Shown: positions 8,645-17,636, numbered from the stretch's first letter. The stretch: DNA of 64,000 nucleotides from Bradyrhizobium sp. CSS354 (GCF_029051725.1 NZ_JAACFU010000002.1:496001-560000); one strand, 5' to 3'. The notes: generated by a model from the letters alone, not told the origin. Numbers and translations are program-made.

Positions 8645-9820
8645 ATGACAAAGCCGTCTGTTCCCGTTGGCATCATCTGCTCGCAGTCCGGGCCTTATCA
8701 GGCCATGGGACGCGAGATCCTCAAGAGCGCGATGATGGCGGTCGACGAGATCAACAGCCAGACGGACTTCGACTTCGCGATCGCGCCTCATGTTCGCGAT
8801 CCTCGCGGCATCGTCTCCGAGTATCACACCGTCTGTGACGACCTCATTCGAAATGTCGGCGTCGCGCACATCATCGGCTGTTACACCTCGGCCTCGCGCA
8901 AGCAGGTGCTTCCCATCGTGGAGCGCACCGATCGCCTGCTCTGGTATCCCGCCCGCTACGAAGGCTTCGAGTGCTCGGACAACGTGATCTATGTCGGCGC
9001 CTCTCCCAATCACAACGTGCTGCCGCTGGTCCGCTACGTGCTCGACAATCTGTCGCGGGAGATCTTCTGCGTCGGCTCCAACTACGTGTGGACTTGGGAG
9101 ACCAATCGCGTCACCCGTGAACTGGTCAGCGCGGCGGATGGCCACATCCTCGCCGAGCGGCTGCTCGAGCTCGGCGAGAGCGCCGTCGGTCACATCGTCG
9201 ACGAGATCGTTCGCCGCAAGCCGCCAATCGTGTTCAACACACTGGTCGGAAGCTCGAGCTACGACTTCATCCGCGCATTTCACGCCGGCACCAGGGCCGC
9301 GGGGCTGGTGATTCCCATGCTGAGCTGCAGCCTGTGCGAGCCGGAACTGGCGATTGTCGGGCCGGCATCGACCGGATGCATCACGTCGTCCGCCTATTTC
9401 GAGAGCATCCGCCTGCCGGAGAACCGCGCCTTCGTCGCGCGCTGGAGGGCGCGCTACGGGGAGGACAGCAGCCCTTCCGTCGACGGGCAATCCGCCTATG
9501 TCGCAGTCTATCTGCTGGCGCGCGCGCTGCAACGCGCGGGCACGTCTGACATCTCCGAGGTGCGACGCGCCGCGGCCGGATATCGCTACAATTCGCCGCA
9601 AGGACCGGTGTGGATCGACGGTGGCAACAATCATTGCGTCCTTACACCGCGGCTTGCGGTATCCAATCCGCAAGGACAGTTTGATATCTTCTGGGAAGCC
9701 GACGCGCCTGTTAAACCTGATCCTTACCTGACGCAGCTCGACGTCGCCGTCAGTCCGTCGAAAGAAACCTCGGCGGGCGGCGCATTGCCGAACGCGCCGC
9801 ATTTGCGGGTTGTAAAATGA
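8645..9820 (+). CDS. amiC: AmiC-like cytoplasmic amide sensor (type I binding-protein fold)
   Basis: A 391-residue protein of the AmiC/FmdD-like binding-protein group. It starts directly with PVGIICSQSGPYQAMGREIL and has no signal peptide, so it should be cytoplasmic. AmiC-type landmarks include GCYTSASRKQVLPIVERTD and LLWYPARYEGFE. In Pseudomonas AmiC holds AmiR inactive until an amide binds. Here it overlaps the AmiR-like gene by 4 nt (ATGA), which strongly supports that role. It is divergent from the amidase operon, unlike the co-directional Pseudomonas arrangement. Confidence 0.88.
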   Translation: MTKPSVPVGIICSQSGPYQAMGREILKSAMMAVDEINSQTDFDFAIAPHVRDPRGIVSEYHTVCDDLIRNVGVAHIIGCYTSASRKQVLPIVERTDRLLWYPARYEGFECSDNVIYVGASPNHNVLPLVRYVLDNLSREIFCVGSNYVWTWETNRVTRELVSAADGHILAERLLELGESAVGHIVDEIVRRKPPIVFNTLVGSSSYDFIRAFHAGTRAAGLVIPMLSCSLCEPELAIVGPASTGCITSSAYFESIRLPENRAFVARWRARYGEDSSPSVDGQSAYVAVYLLARALQRAGTSDISEVRRAAAGYRYNSPQGPVWIDGGNNHCVLTPRLAVSNPQGQFDIFWEADAPVKPDPYLTQLDVAVSPSKETSAGGALPNAPHLRVVK

Positions 9821-10404
9821 GCAGACCGTCTTCATTTTCGCTACGCGGACGCAAGGCGCTCGTCGCCATCAAGGACGAACGCGACGCAACCATCGTGCGA
9901 CGCCAGTTCGAGCGTCTCGGGATCGAGGGGGTTGCATGGTCGCCTGCGGAGCCCGTCACCTTCGCTCCCGACCTGTCGCTGATCGACGACGAGTTCCTGC
10001 CCCTGCTGCAAGCGGCGCAACGTGCGTTCCTCGCGCGATCGCCTGTCATCGCCCTGCTCGGCACCGAGACGCCAAGCCGCCTCAAGCTGGTGTTCGAACT
10101 CGATCCGGCTTCCTTCCTCATCAAGCCGTTGCGATCGGCCGGCATTTACGCAGCGGTCGTCATGGCGTTCGAGCGCAACGAACGCACCAGCGAACTGAAG
10201 CAGCAGATTCTCAAGCTCGAACAGCGCCTGCGATCACGTCGCGTCGTTCTGGCTGCCGTTCTTCAGGTGATGCATTCGCATGCGCTCGCCGAACCTGCCG
10301 CCTTTGCCCTGATCCGCAGAACCGCGATGGAGCAGCGCAAGACGATCGAAGAACTCTCGGCGGAGATCACGACCAGGGGCATGCTCCCGCGCGCAGCAGG
10401 TTAG
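9817..10404 (+). CDS. amiR: AmiR-like ANTAR-domain antiterminator
   Basis: A 195-residue protein with a pseudo-receiver N-terminal domain (residues ~1-120), a helical linker rich in Gln and Leu (about 125-145) and a C-terminal ANTAR domain containing LAEPAAFALIRRTAMEQRKT. The receiver lacks an obvious phosphorylatable Asp in context, as in AmiR, which is regulated by protein binding and not by phosphorylation. The start overlaps the amiC-like stop. Predicted action: on release from the sensor it binds the nascent leader of the amidase mRNA and prevents termination at 8337-8378. Confidence 0.87.
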   Translation: MSRPSSFSLRGRKALVAIKDERDATIVRRQFERLGIEGVAWSPAEPVTFAPDLSLIDDEFLPLLQAAQRAFLARSPVIALLGTETPSRLKLVFELDPASFLIKPLRSAGIYAAVVMAFERNERTSELKQQILKLEQRLRSRRVVLAAVLQVMHSHALAEPAAFALIRRTAMEQRKTIEELSAEITTRGMLPRAAG

Positions 10405-10683
10405 ACTGTCCCGTTCTACTCTGCACAGAGCGCGGCAAGGCACGCCGCCTATTTCGGAATCAGCTTGGCGCGTAGCGCGAGGTTGGAGGCAATTTCCACC
10501 CGCGCGCTTTCGCCATTCCGCCCGGTCGAGCTCCTTCTTGTCGCCGAGCTTGAGGGGGGCCCGGGGCCTTCCTGCTCAGGAAGATCGCATCGCTCATCCT
10601 TCGGCCGGACCTGCGGTTCGTGCCGTTGACTTCCTTCCACAACCTCAACTCACCAAGCCTGAGCTTGGGGAGCTCCGCCATGA
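10405..10683. other. No confident gene; probable remnant sequence
   Basis: Between amiR and the ATPase remnant no frame has a convincing start or conserved motif. The minus-strand reading contains REIMAELPKLRLGELRLWKE near 10680-10620, which I do not recognise. It may be further eroded sequence downstream of the ABC-ATPase fragment. Confidence 0.4.
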
Positions 10684-10846
10684 TCTCGCGATAGACCGGC
10701 GATCAGCCGCAACGTGGTCGACTTGCCATAGCCCCGACGGTCCTGGCAGCACCAGCAGCGAGCCCCTTGTCCGCCGTCAGACTGCTGTCATCGAGGCCGG
10801 GCATCGCACCCCACGACTTTGAGACCTCATTCAGTGTAATGGCCGA
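10684..10846 (-). pseudogene. Fragment of an ABC transporter ATPase (UgpC/MalK type), frameshifted
   Basis: Starting at ATG 10846 the minus strand reads MSAITLNEVSKSWGAMPGLD, very like the N terminus of sugar-type ABC ATPases. The Walker A continues in other frames: a GSLLVLPGPSG stretch in one, then GYGKSTTLRLIAGL in another. At least two frameshifts are therefore needed, and nothing of the ATPase after the first helix is present. It lies just upstream of an intact ABC operon of the same class, so it may be a relic of an earlier or rearranged transporter. Confidence 0.65.
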
Positions 10847-10888
10847 CATTGGCCAGTCGCTCTCAAGCAGACACAGGCTGGTCGCGGT

Positions 10889-10943
10889 TGACATGTTATA
10901 ACATTTAAGTAAATGTCTTAACTAACCGGAATTATAAATCCGG
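10889..10943 (+). promoter_or_regulatory. Promoter with overlapping palindromes for the sugar-type ABC/sulfatase operon
   Basis: A consensus -35 TTGACA (10889-10894) is followed by a TAAATG-like -10 about 16 nt on. Overlapping them are a perfect palindrome ATGTTATAACAT (10894-10905) and an inverted repeat ACATTTA-AG-TAAATGT (10902-10917). A third, CCGGA-N8-TCCGG, lies at 10926-10943. The AT-rich palindromes are plausible operators for the GntR/UTRA regulator encoded in the same operon at 15184. GGAGG at 10951-10955 is the ribosome binding site of the first gene. Confidence 0.65.
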
Positions 10944-10960
10944 ATTTTCGGGAGGACCGC

Positions 10961-12355
10961 ATGCCGTCATTCAAGCCGACGCGACGAACGCTACTCAAGA
11001 CCGGAACCGCAGCCGCCGCCGTTGCGACGCTTGGTCCGGCCTTTCTCCGGCAAGCCGCAGCACAGGACACCGACCTCGCGCCCTACAAATCCGCTCAGAT
11101 CGACTGGCAGCAGGTCTCCGGCGAGACCATCACGGTCGCCGTGATCCCGGCGAGCTACTTCGAAAACCTCATCACGCTTACGCCGCAGTTCAAGGCGCTG
11201 ACCGGCATTGATGTCCGTTTCGAAAAGATTCCGCCGGCGCAGATCCGTCAGAAGAGCGTCATCGACCTGACCTCGAAGACCGGCACCTACGCGACCCATG
11301 CCGCGGACCCCATGTATTACGCGCTCTACGCCGCGAACAAATGGGTGGAGCCGCTTGACACCTATCTGAACGACAAGTCGCTGACCGACCAGGCATGGTT
11401 CAAGCTCGACGACATCATTCCGGCCTGGCGCAGCGCCAATGGCATCGACGGCAAGCTCTATGGCATGCCCTATGACGGCGAAGTCACCATTCAGGTTTAT
11501 CGCAAGGATCTCTACGACGCGAAGGGTCTAAAGCCGGCCGACACGCTCGAAGCCTATATGTCGAACGCCGCGGCGCTGAACACGCCGAACGACCGCATCT
11601 GGGGCGCAGCGCTGCGCGGCGTCGCCGGTGCCGGCCAGAATATGTACATCTATCCGTCAATTTTCCGCGAATTCGGCGGCGACTGGATGAAGGGCGGCAA
11701 GCTCACCGTCAATGGCCCCGAGGCCGAGGCGGCGCTCGCCTGGTACGTCGATATCATGAAGAAGTACGCGCCGACGGCGGCTGCGAACTGGAACTGGCCC
11801 GATATTGCCGACGCCTTCTCGCAAGGCACCGTCGCCAGCTACATCGACGCGCATTCCTCGGCCTCGGTCATCAACAATCCCGAGAAGTCCAAGGTCATCG
11901 GCAAGGTCGCCTTTGCGCGCTGGCCCAAGGGCCCATCGGGCACGCGCACCACCTCGATCTGGAACTGGGGTTTTCCAATCAATTCCGCGCTGCCCGAGAA
12001 GAAGCGCAAGGCGACGTGGCTTTTCATTCAATGGGCCGCGAGCGCCGAGACCCAGGCGCGCACCGCGCATCGTTTTGCAGGCCCGACCAAGCGCTCCGGC
12101 GTCAACCGCACCTCGGTTTGGAAGGATCCGGAATACATCAAGCTCATGAACGGCTTTGGCGAGAATTTCGTCGAAGCCACGATGGGCGCTCTGCAGGATG
12201 ATACCGACGTCGACTGGCGCCCGCGCGTGCCACAATGGCCGGCGATCGGCGACACCATGGCAACCGCGATCCAGTCGGCCCTCTCCGGCCAAGCCACGAT
12301 CAAGGCCGCATTGGACGATGCGCAGCGCCGCATCGAACCCATGATGCGCGGCTGA
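10961..12355 (+). CDS. ABC sugar/glycerol-phosphate-type substrate-binding protein, Tat-exported
   Basis: A 464-residue family 1 extracellular solute-binding protein. The N terminus has a twin-arginine signal (TRRTLLKTG at residues 7-15) ending AAAQ near residue 35. The body shows family features such as GKLYGMPYDGEVTIQVYRKD and a C-terminal tail rich in helices. GGAGG 6 nt upstream fixes the start. It opens an operon with two permeases, an ATPase, a GntR regulator, a sulfatase and an FGE, so the ligand may be a sulfated sugar or another sulfate ester; that is inference from context. Confidence 0.92.
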   Translation: MPSFKPTRRTLLKTGTAAAAVATLGPAFLRQAAAQDTDLAPYKSAQIDWQQVSGETITVAVIPASYFENLITLTPQFKALTGIDVRFEKIPPAQIRQKSVIDLTSKTGTYATHAADPMYYALYAANKWVEPLDTYLNDKSLTDQAWFKLDDIIPAWRSANGIDGKLYGMPYDGEVTIQVYRKDLYDAKGLKPADTLEAYMSNAAALNTPNDRIWGAALRGVAGAGQNMYIYPSIFREFGGDWMKGGKLTVNGPEAEAALAWYVDIMKKYAPTAAANWNWPDIADAFSQGTVASYIDAHSSASVINNPEKSKVIGKVAFARWPKGPSGTRTTSIWNWGFPINSALPEKKRKATWLFIQWAASAETQARTAHRFAGPTKRSGVNRTSVWKDPEYIKLMNGFGENFVEATMGALQDDTDVDWRPRVPQWPAIGDTMATAIQSALSGQATIKAALDDAQRRIEPMMRG

Positions 12356-12358
12356 GCC

Positions 12359-13294
12359 ATGGCGACGACAGCGGCGACATCAGCCGGGATCGCGAGTGAG
12401 GCGCCTCGCAGCGATTTCGGTCGGGTCTTGGCGCAGCGCGAGCGCCGGTTTGCAGCGGCCCTGCTTGCACCGGCGTTTCTCGCCCTGCTCGCCACGACGA
12501 CGTTCCCGCTGCTCTTCCTGGTCTATACCAGCGCGTTCCGGCTGGATCTGGCGATGCCGTTCACCAACGGCTTTGTCGGATTCGAGAACTACCAGGTGCT
12601 GCTCTCCGACGAGCGCTTCTGGACGTCGCTGCTGGTAAGCCTCGTCTACACCGGCTCGACCGTCGCGCTCCAGGTCATCATCGGGCTGGCGCTCGCCTTG
12701 CTGGTCATGGACATGAAGCGCGGCCAGGGCTGGTTTCGTGTTATCGCAATCCTGCCCGTCGTTCTGTCGCCGGCCGTCGTGGGCATGATCTGGCGCACCT
12801 TCATGCTGGCGCCGGAATTCGGCATCGTCGACTTCCTCGCCATCAACGCCGGTCTCGGCAGCAAGAACTGGCTCGGCGATCCCACGCTTGCGATGGTCTC
12901 GGTGATCGCAATCCATACCTGGCAATGGACGCCGTTCGCGTTCATGGTGCTGCTGGCCTCGCTGGCCTCACTGCCCGAGGACATCTATGAGGCCGCGCGG
13001 CTTGATCGGGCTTCCGCCTGGCAGCGCTTCCGCCGCATCACCCTGCCCTTGCTGCGGCCCGCAATCGTGATGGTCATCATCATGCGGACGATGGTGGCGC
13101 TGACCGCGTTTGCTGCGATCTTCACCGTCACCGGCGGCGGTCCCGGGACTGCGACAGAGATCCTCAACCTCTATGCCTACAGGAAATCCTTCACCGAGCT
13201 GTCAATCGGGTACGGTGCGGCGCTGGCGGTGGCGCTGCTGATCGTGACCATCATCATCTCCGGCATCCTGTTTGCCCTGCGGAGGGCGAAGTGA
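12359..13294 (+). CDS. ABC sugar-type permease (MalF/UgpA-like)
   Basis: A 311-residue inner-membrane permease with six main hydrophobic segments after a 35-residue cytoplasmic N terminus. The EAA loop reads EAARLDRASAWQRFRRITLP near residue 220, the contact site for the ATPase. It starts 3 nt after the binding-protein stop and ends overlapping the next permease by 4 nt (GTGA). Confidence 0.93.
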   Translation: MATTAATSAGIASEAPRSDFGRVLAQRERRFAAALLAPAFLALLATTTFPLLFLVYTSAFRLDLAMPFTNGFVGFENYQVLLSDERFWTSLLVSLVYTGSTVALQVIIGLALALLVMDMKRGQGWFRVIAILPVVLSPAVVGMIWRTFMLAPEFGIVDFLAINAGLGSKNWLGDPTLAMVSVIAIHTWQWTPFAFMVLLASLASLPEDIYEAARLDRASAWQRFRRITLPLLRPAIVMVIIMRTMVALTAFAAIFTVTGGGPGTATEILNLYAYRKSFTELSIGYGAALAVALLIVTIIISGILFALRRAK

Positions 13295-14130
13295 CGGCAA
13301 AGCGTCTCCGCGCCATCGCCTTGCTCGCGATTTCCATGGTCTTCCTGCTGGCCTGGGCCTTCCCGATCATCTGGAGCGTGCTGAATTCGCTCAAGACCGA
13401 TTCCGACGTGCTCGCCTATCCGCCCAAGCTCGTTTTCTCGCCGACGCTGGAGGCTTATCGGGACGTACTGTTCGGCTCCGGATCGATCCTCCCGAACCTC
13501 CTTTCAAGTGCCATCATCTCGGTCGGCACTACTATCGTCACCATGTTGATGGCGGTGCCCGCGGCCTATGCCCTGGCGCGCCTGCGCTTTCGCGGCAAGA
13601 AGTTCGCGGGCTTCTACGTATTGGCAACCCAGATGCTGCCACCAGTCGGCATCATCATCCCCTACTTCCTGGTGCTGCGGAACATCGGCTGGATCGACAC
13701 CTATCAGGGCATCATCCTGATTTATCTGTCGTTCTCCCTGCCGTTCGCGATCTGGCTACTGGTCTCCTATTTCGAGGACATTCCCTTCGAGATGGAGGAA
13801 GCCGCCTATCTCGACGGCGCCAGCAGGCTCAAGACGCTGTGGCGCATCATCATTCCGCAGGTCCGCGGCGGCATCGCCGTAACCGTCGTGTTTGTGTTCC
13901 TCAATGCGTGGAATGAGTTCCTGTTCGCCGTTGTGCTCAGCGGCAACACGGTGCGGCCGGTGACGGTGGCCATGTTCAATTTCGTCTCCGTTGAGCAGAC
14001 GCTGTGGGCCAAGCTCGCAGCGGTCTCGGTCCTTGCCATGCTGCCTGTCGTCGTGCTCGGCGTAGTCGCACAGAAGCATATCGTAAAGGGCTTGACGGTC
14101 GGTGCAGTCAAAGGCGGAGGGCGCCGATGA
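13291..14130 (+). CDS. ABC sugar-type permease (MalG/UgpE-like)
   Basis: A 279-residue permease starting at GTG 13291, overlapping the previous gene by 4 nt. Six hydrophobic segments and an EAA loop (EEAAYLDGASRLKTLWRIIIP) are visible, followed by the usual NAWNEFLFAVVLS motif. It partners the MalF/UgpA-like permease. Its end overlaps the ATPase start (ATGA). Confidence 0.93.
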   Translation: MTAKRLRAIALLAISMVFLLAWAFPIIWSVLNSLKTDSDVLAYPPKLVFSPTLEAYRDVLFGSGSILPNLLSSAIISVGTTIVTMLMAVPAAYALARLRFRGKKFAGFYVLATQMLPPVGIIIPYFLVLRNIGWIDTYQGIILIYLSFSLPFAIWLLVSYFEDIPFEMEEAAYLDGASRLKTLWRIIIPQVRGGIAVTVVFVFLNAWNEFLFAVVLSGNTVRPVTVAMFNFVSVEQTLWAKLAAVSVLAMLPVVVLGVVAQKHIVKGLTVGAVKGGGRR

Positions 14131-15179
14131 GCGGCCAGGGTCAGGTCAGTTTTCGCAACATCGTCAAGATGCACGGCGAGTTCGCCGCGCTCAAGGGCGT
14201 CAATTTCGACATCAAGCCGGGCGAGTTCTTCGCGCTGCTCGGCCCCTCTGGTTCGGGCAAGAGCACCACACTGCGCATTCTCGCCGGCCTGGATGCGCCC
14301 ACCGCCGGCCGCGTGCTGATCGACGACAAGGACGTCACCTCGACTGACGCGCGCGATCGTGACATCGCCATGGTATTTCAAAGCTACGCGCTCTATCCGC
14401 ACATGACGGTCGCAGAGAACATCGCCTTCCCACTTGAGATGGCCAGGCTGCCAAAGGCACAAATTGCTTCCGCCGTGCAAGAAGCGGCAAGAAAAGTGAA
14501 GATCGACCACCTTTTGGATCGGAAGCCGGGCCAGCTCTCGGGCGGTCAGCAGCAGCGCTGCGCACTCGCCCGCGCCATTGTGCGCAAGGCGCGGCTCTTT
14601 TTGCTCGACGAGCCGCTATCAAACCTGGACGCGAAGCTGCGGCTGGAGACCCGCGCGGAGCTTAAGAAGCTGCAACGCTCGCTGGGCGTCACCGCGGTCT
14701 ACGTCACCCATGACCAGGAAGAGGCCATGACGCTGGCCGACCGCATGGCGGTGTTCATGTCAGGCGAGATCCAGCAGATCGGCACGCCCGCGGAGGTTTT
14801 CGCGCGCCCGAACTCGATCGACATTGCCGGCTTCATCGGCAATCCCCCGATGAACCTCGTTCCCGCCCGCTATGTCGACGGCGACGTGATCATCGCCGGG
14901 CATCGTCTCAAGACGACGACCACAACCGCGGGCAAGCGTGATGTGGTGGTCGGGCTTCGTCCCGGCGCCCTGCGCATGACGGAGGGCGGACTCGGCGCGC
15001 GCGTCGACCTGATCGAGGACCTCGGAGATACCGCCGTGCTCGATCTCGACTGCGCTGGCACCATGATCCGCATGCGCGTCAGCGACGGCAACATTCCCAG
15101 CGAAGGCGAGACCATCTCGATCACCGCCCGACCCCGGGACATTCACTTGTTTGATCCCACGACCCGCATGCGGCTCTGA
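14127..15179 (+). CDS. ABC transporter ATPase (UgpC/MalK type)
   Basis: A 350-residue ATPase. Walker A GPSGSGKST, Q-loop MVFQSYALYPH, signature LSGGQQQR, Walker B LFLLDEP and the H-loop VTHDQEEA are all intact, followed by a C-terminal OB-fold (TOBE-like) regulatory domain beginning near residue 235. The frame is open upstream to 14004, but ATG 14127 overlaps the permease stop and begins the conserved domain. An intact version of the fragment seen at 10684-10846. Confidence 0.93.
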   Translation: MSGQGQVSFRNIVKMHGEFAALKGVNFDIKPGEFFALLGPSGSGKSTTLRILAGLDAPTAGRVLIDDKDVTSTDARDRDIAMVFQSYALYPHMTVAENIAFPLEMARLPKAQIASAVQEAARKVKIDHLLDRKPGQLSGGQQQRCALARAIVRKARLFLLDEPLSNLDAKLRLETRAELKKLQRSLGVTAVYVTHDQEEAMTLADRMAVFMSGEIQQIGTPAEVFARPNSIDIAGFIGNPPMNLVPARYVDGDVIIAGHRLKTTTTTAGKRDVVVGLRPGALRMTEGGLGARVDLIEDLGDTAVLDLDCAGTMIRMRVSDGNIPSEGETISITARPRDIHLFDPTTRMRL

Positions 15180-15183
15180 CACC

Positions 15184-15957
15184 ATGGCTGTTCAAACCCG
15201 CAAGAAGAAACCCGCTCCGCTCGGCAGCGATGTCGTCGCGGAAGGCTCGACGCCCCTGCACGTCCAGATTCGCGAGTCCATTCGCAGTCAGGTTCGCGAC
15301 GGCAAGCTGATTGACGCAACTGGCCGTCTGATGACCGAGGCCGAGCTCGGCCGTCATTTCAGCGTCAGCCGCATCACCATCCGCAATGCCATTGCGCCGT
15401 TGGTGAACGAAGGCATGTTCGACCGCTCACGCGGCCGCGGCACATTCCTGCGCTCGAACCAGCCCGAGAACTGGGTCGGCCGCCTCATGGGCTTTTCGGA
15501 GACCATCCGCGACGCCGGCTACCATGCCGGCGCCAGGATTTTGCAGCAAGGCATGACCAATCGCCACGACGCCGCCGTTCGCGATCAGCTGCGCGAGCGC
15601 GCCGTCTGGCAACTCAAGCGTCTCCGGCTCGCAGATGAGACGCCAATCGCGATCGAGCACGCCTTCTATCCGCCGGACATCGGGCTCGAGCTCGAAAAGC
15701 GCGACCTGGTCTCGATTATCATGTATCGCGTCTTCGAGGACGAGTTCGGCCTTGCCATCAAGGATGCGCAGCAAACCATAAGCGCCGATCTTGCCGACGC
15801 CAGCAGCGCAAAACTGCTCGGCGTGAAGGTGGGGTCCCCCCTGCTTGCCATCGAGCGCGTCACCTTCGGCAAGGACGGACGGGCGCTGGAGCTTCTGCGC
15901 GCGGTCTATTTGCCGAACTATTTCCGCCTCAGCATCAGCCTGACTCGCCGCCACTGA
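15184..15957 (+). CDS. GntR-family regulator with UTRA ligand domain (HutC type)
   Basis: A 257-residue regulator. An N-terminal winged helix-turn-helix (residues ~25-90, with TEAELGRHFSVSRITIRNAI and the wing GRGTFL) precedes a UTRA ligand-binding domain. ATG 15184 lies 4 nt after the ATPase stop; an upstream in-frame ATG at 15151 would overlap the ATPase and is less likely. It is embedded in the operon it probably controls, through the palindromes at 10894-10917. The effector is likely an imported compound or its desulfated product. Confidence 0.9.
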   Translation: MAVQTRKKKPAPLGSDVVAEGSTPLHVQIRESIRSQVRDGKLIDATGRLMTEAELGRHFSVSRITIRNAIAPLVNEGMFDRSRGRGTFLRSNQPENWVGRLMGFSETIRDAGYHAGARILQQGMTNRHDAAVRDQLRERAVWQLKRLRLADETPIAIEHAFYPPDIGLELEKRDLVSIIMYRVFEDEFGLAIKDAQQTISADLADASSAKLLGVKVGSPLLAIERVTFGKDGRALELLRAVYLPNYFRLSISLTRRH

Positions 15958-15989
15958 GATCGCCACACGTCAATAACGAGGACACAAAC

Positions 15990-17633
15990 ATGCCGAATGG
16001 CGCAAAGACCCCTGATAAGCCCAACATCCTGCTCATACTCAACGACGACATGGGCTTTTCGGACATCGGCTGTTACGGCGGAGAGATCCAGACGCCGAAC
16101 CTGGACCGCCTCGCGGCCAACGGCTTGCGCTATTCGCAGTTTTACAACACCGCCCGCTGCAGCCCGTCACGCGCCTCGCTGCTCACCGGTCTGCATCCGC
16201 ACCAGACCGGCATCGGCATCCTCACTTACAGCAACGGCCCGGAAGGCTATGCCGGCAACCTCAACAAGAGCTGCGTGACGATCGCCGAAGCGCTCAAGAG
16301 CAGGAATTATACGAGCTATCTCAGCGGCAAGTGGCACATCGCCAGCAGCCTCACCGAGCCGACCGACGCGTGGCCGATGCAGCGCGGCTTCGACCATTTC
16401 TACGGCACCATCATCGGCGCCGGCAGCTTCTATCACCCGAATACGCTGACCCGCGGCAACGACAATATCGAGCACGAGGCCGTCAAGGACCCGTCGTTCT
16501 TCTATACGGATGCGATCAGCGACCAAGCTGCCGCCTTCATCCGCCAGCACAGGTCGGAAAAGCCCGACGCGCCGTTCTTCCAGTACGTCGCCTACACCGC
16601 CCCGCACTGGCCGCTCCACGCCCATGACGAGGACATAGCAAAATACAAGGGCCGCTTCGACGCCGGCTGGGACAAGCTGCGCGAGGAGCGCCTCAAGCGC
16701 CTCGTCGAGGACGGCATCATCCATCCGAACTGGCGCCTGACCGACCGCGACCCGACCCAGCCCGCGTGGACCGACGCCGAGCAGCGCGAATGGACGCTGC
16801 GCTGCATGGAGGTCTACGCGGCCCAGATCGACCGGATGGACCAAGGCATCGGGCGTATCCTGAAGGCGCTGGAAGAAACCGGCCAGATGGACAACACGCT
16901 GATCATCTTCCTCTCGGACAATGGCGCCTGCGCCGAGGACATTCCGGAAGGCGTCACCGCGAAGGAGCTGGTCGACCAGCTCATGATCGCGCAGGCAAAG
17001 ACGCGCGACGGCAGGCCGGTGCGCTTCGGCAACGATCCAAGGCTCATGCCTGGCGGCGAGGACACCTACCAGAGCTACGGCACCGCCTGGGCCAATCTCT
17101 CCAACAGCCCGTTCCGGCTCTACAAGCACTGGGTCCACGAGGGCGGTATCGCCACGCCGTTCATTGTGCACTGGCCGCGCGGCATCGCCGAGAAGGGCGG
17201 CCTGCGGCACAATCCAAGCCAGCTCACCGATGTGATGGCGACCATCCTCGACGTCACCGGTGCCACCTACCCCAGTGAATACAACGGCAACACTATTTTG
17301 CCCTGCGAGGGCGAGAGCCTGGTGCCATCTTTCGCGGCGGCCTATGGCAATCGGGGCCCGCTGTTCTGGGAGCATGAAGGCAATGCGGCCGTGCGCGTTA
17401 GCAAGTGGAAGCTGGTGCGGAAATATCCCGGCCCCTGGGAACTCTACGACATGGAAACCGACCGCACCGAGATGAACGATCTGGCCGCGCAGCATCCGGA
17501 TCGCGTCCACGAGATGGCGGCGCAGTATCAGCAATGGGCCAATCGCTGTGGCGTGATCCCGCGCGAGAAGATTCTCGAACTGATGAAGGCCGCGGGCGGC
17601 ACGGCCTTTTGGGAGGAAGAGAAGCAGACGTAG
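15990..17633 (+). CDS. Sulfatase (type I, formylglycine-dependent), cytoplasmic
   Basis: A 547-residue type I sulfatase. The metal-binding DDMG is near residue 20, the FGly site CSPSR is at residues 57-61, followed by the usual LLTGLHPHQTGIG, and later landmarks SGKWH and LSDNGA are present. There is no signal peptide: the chain begins MPNGAKTPDKPNILLIL. It therefore acts inside the cell on an imported sulfate ester, like choline- or aryl-sulfatases of soil bacteria. It is 3 nt from its FGE gene, which should convert Cys57 to formylglycine. Confidence 0.93.
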   Translation: MPNGAKTPDKPNILLILNDDMGFSDIGCYGGEIQTPNLDRLAANGLRYSQFYNTARCSPSRASLLTGLHPHQTGIGILTYSNGPEGYAGNLNKSCVTIAEALKSRNYTSYLSGKWHIASSLTEPTDAWPMQRGFDHFYGTIIGAGSFYHPNTLTRGNDNIEHEAVKDPSFFYTDAISDQAAAFIRQHRSEKPDAPFFQYVAYTAPHWPLHAHDEDIAKYKGRFDAGWDKLREERLKRLVEDGIIHPNWRLTDRDPTQPAWTDAEQREWTLRCMEVYAAQIDRMDQGIGRILKALEETGQMDNTLIIFLSDNGACAEDIPEGVTAKELVDQLMIAQAKTRDGRPVRFGNDPRLMPGGEDTYQSYGTAWANLSNSPFRLYKHWVHEGGIATPFIVHWPRGIAEKGGLRHNPSQLTDVMATILDVTGATYPSEYNGNTILPCEGESLVPSFAAAYGNRGPLFWEHEGNAAVRVSKWKLVRKYPGPWELYDMETDRTEMNDLAAQHPDRVHEMAAQYQQWANRCGVIPREKILELMKAAGGTAFWEEEKQT

Positions 17634-17636
17634 GAC

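Noticed and set aside
10926..10943. CCGGA-N8-TCCGG as an intrinsic terminator
   Set aside because: Stem of five pairs with no proper U-tract, lying between promoter and ribosome binding site; kept only as part of the control region.
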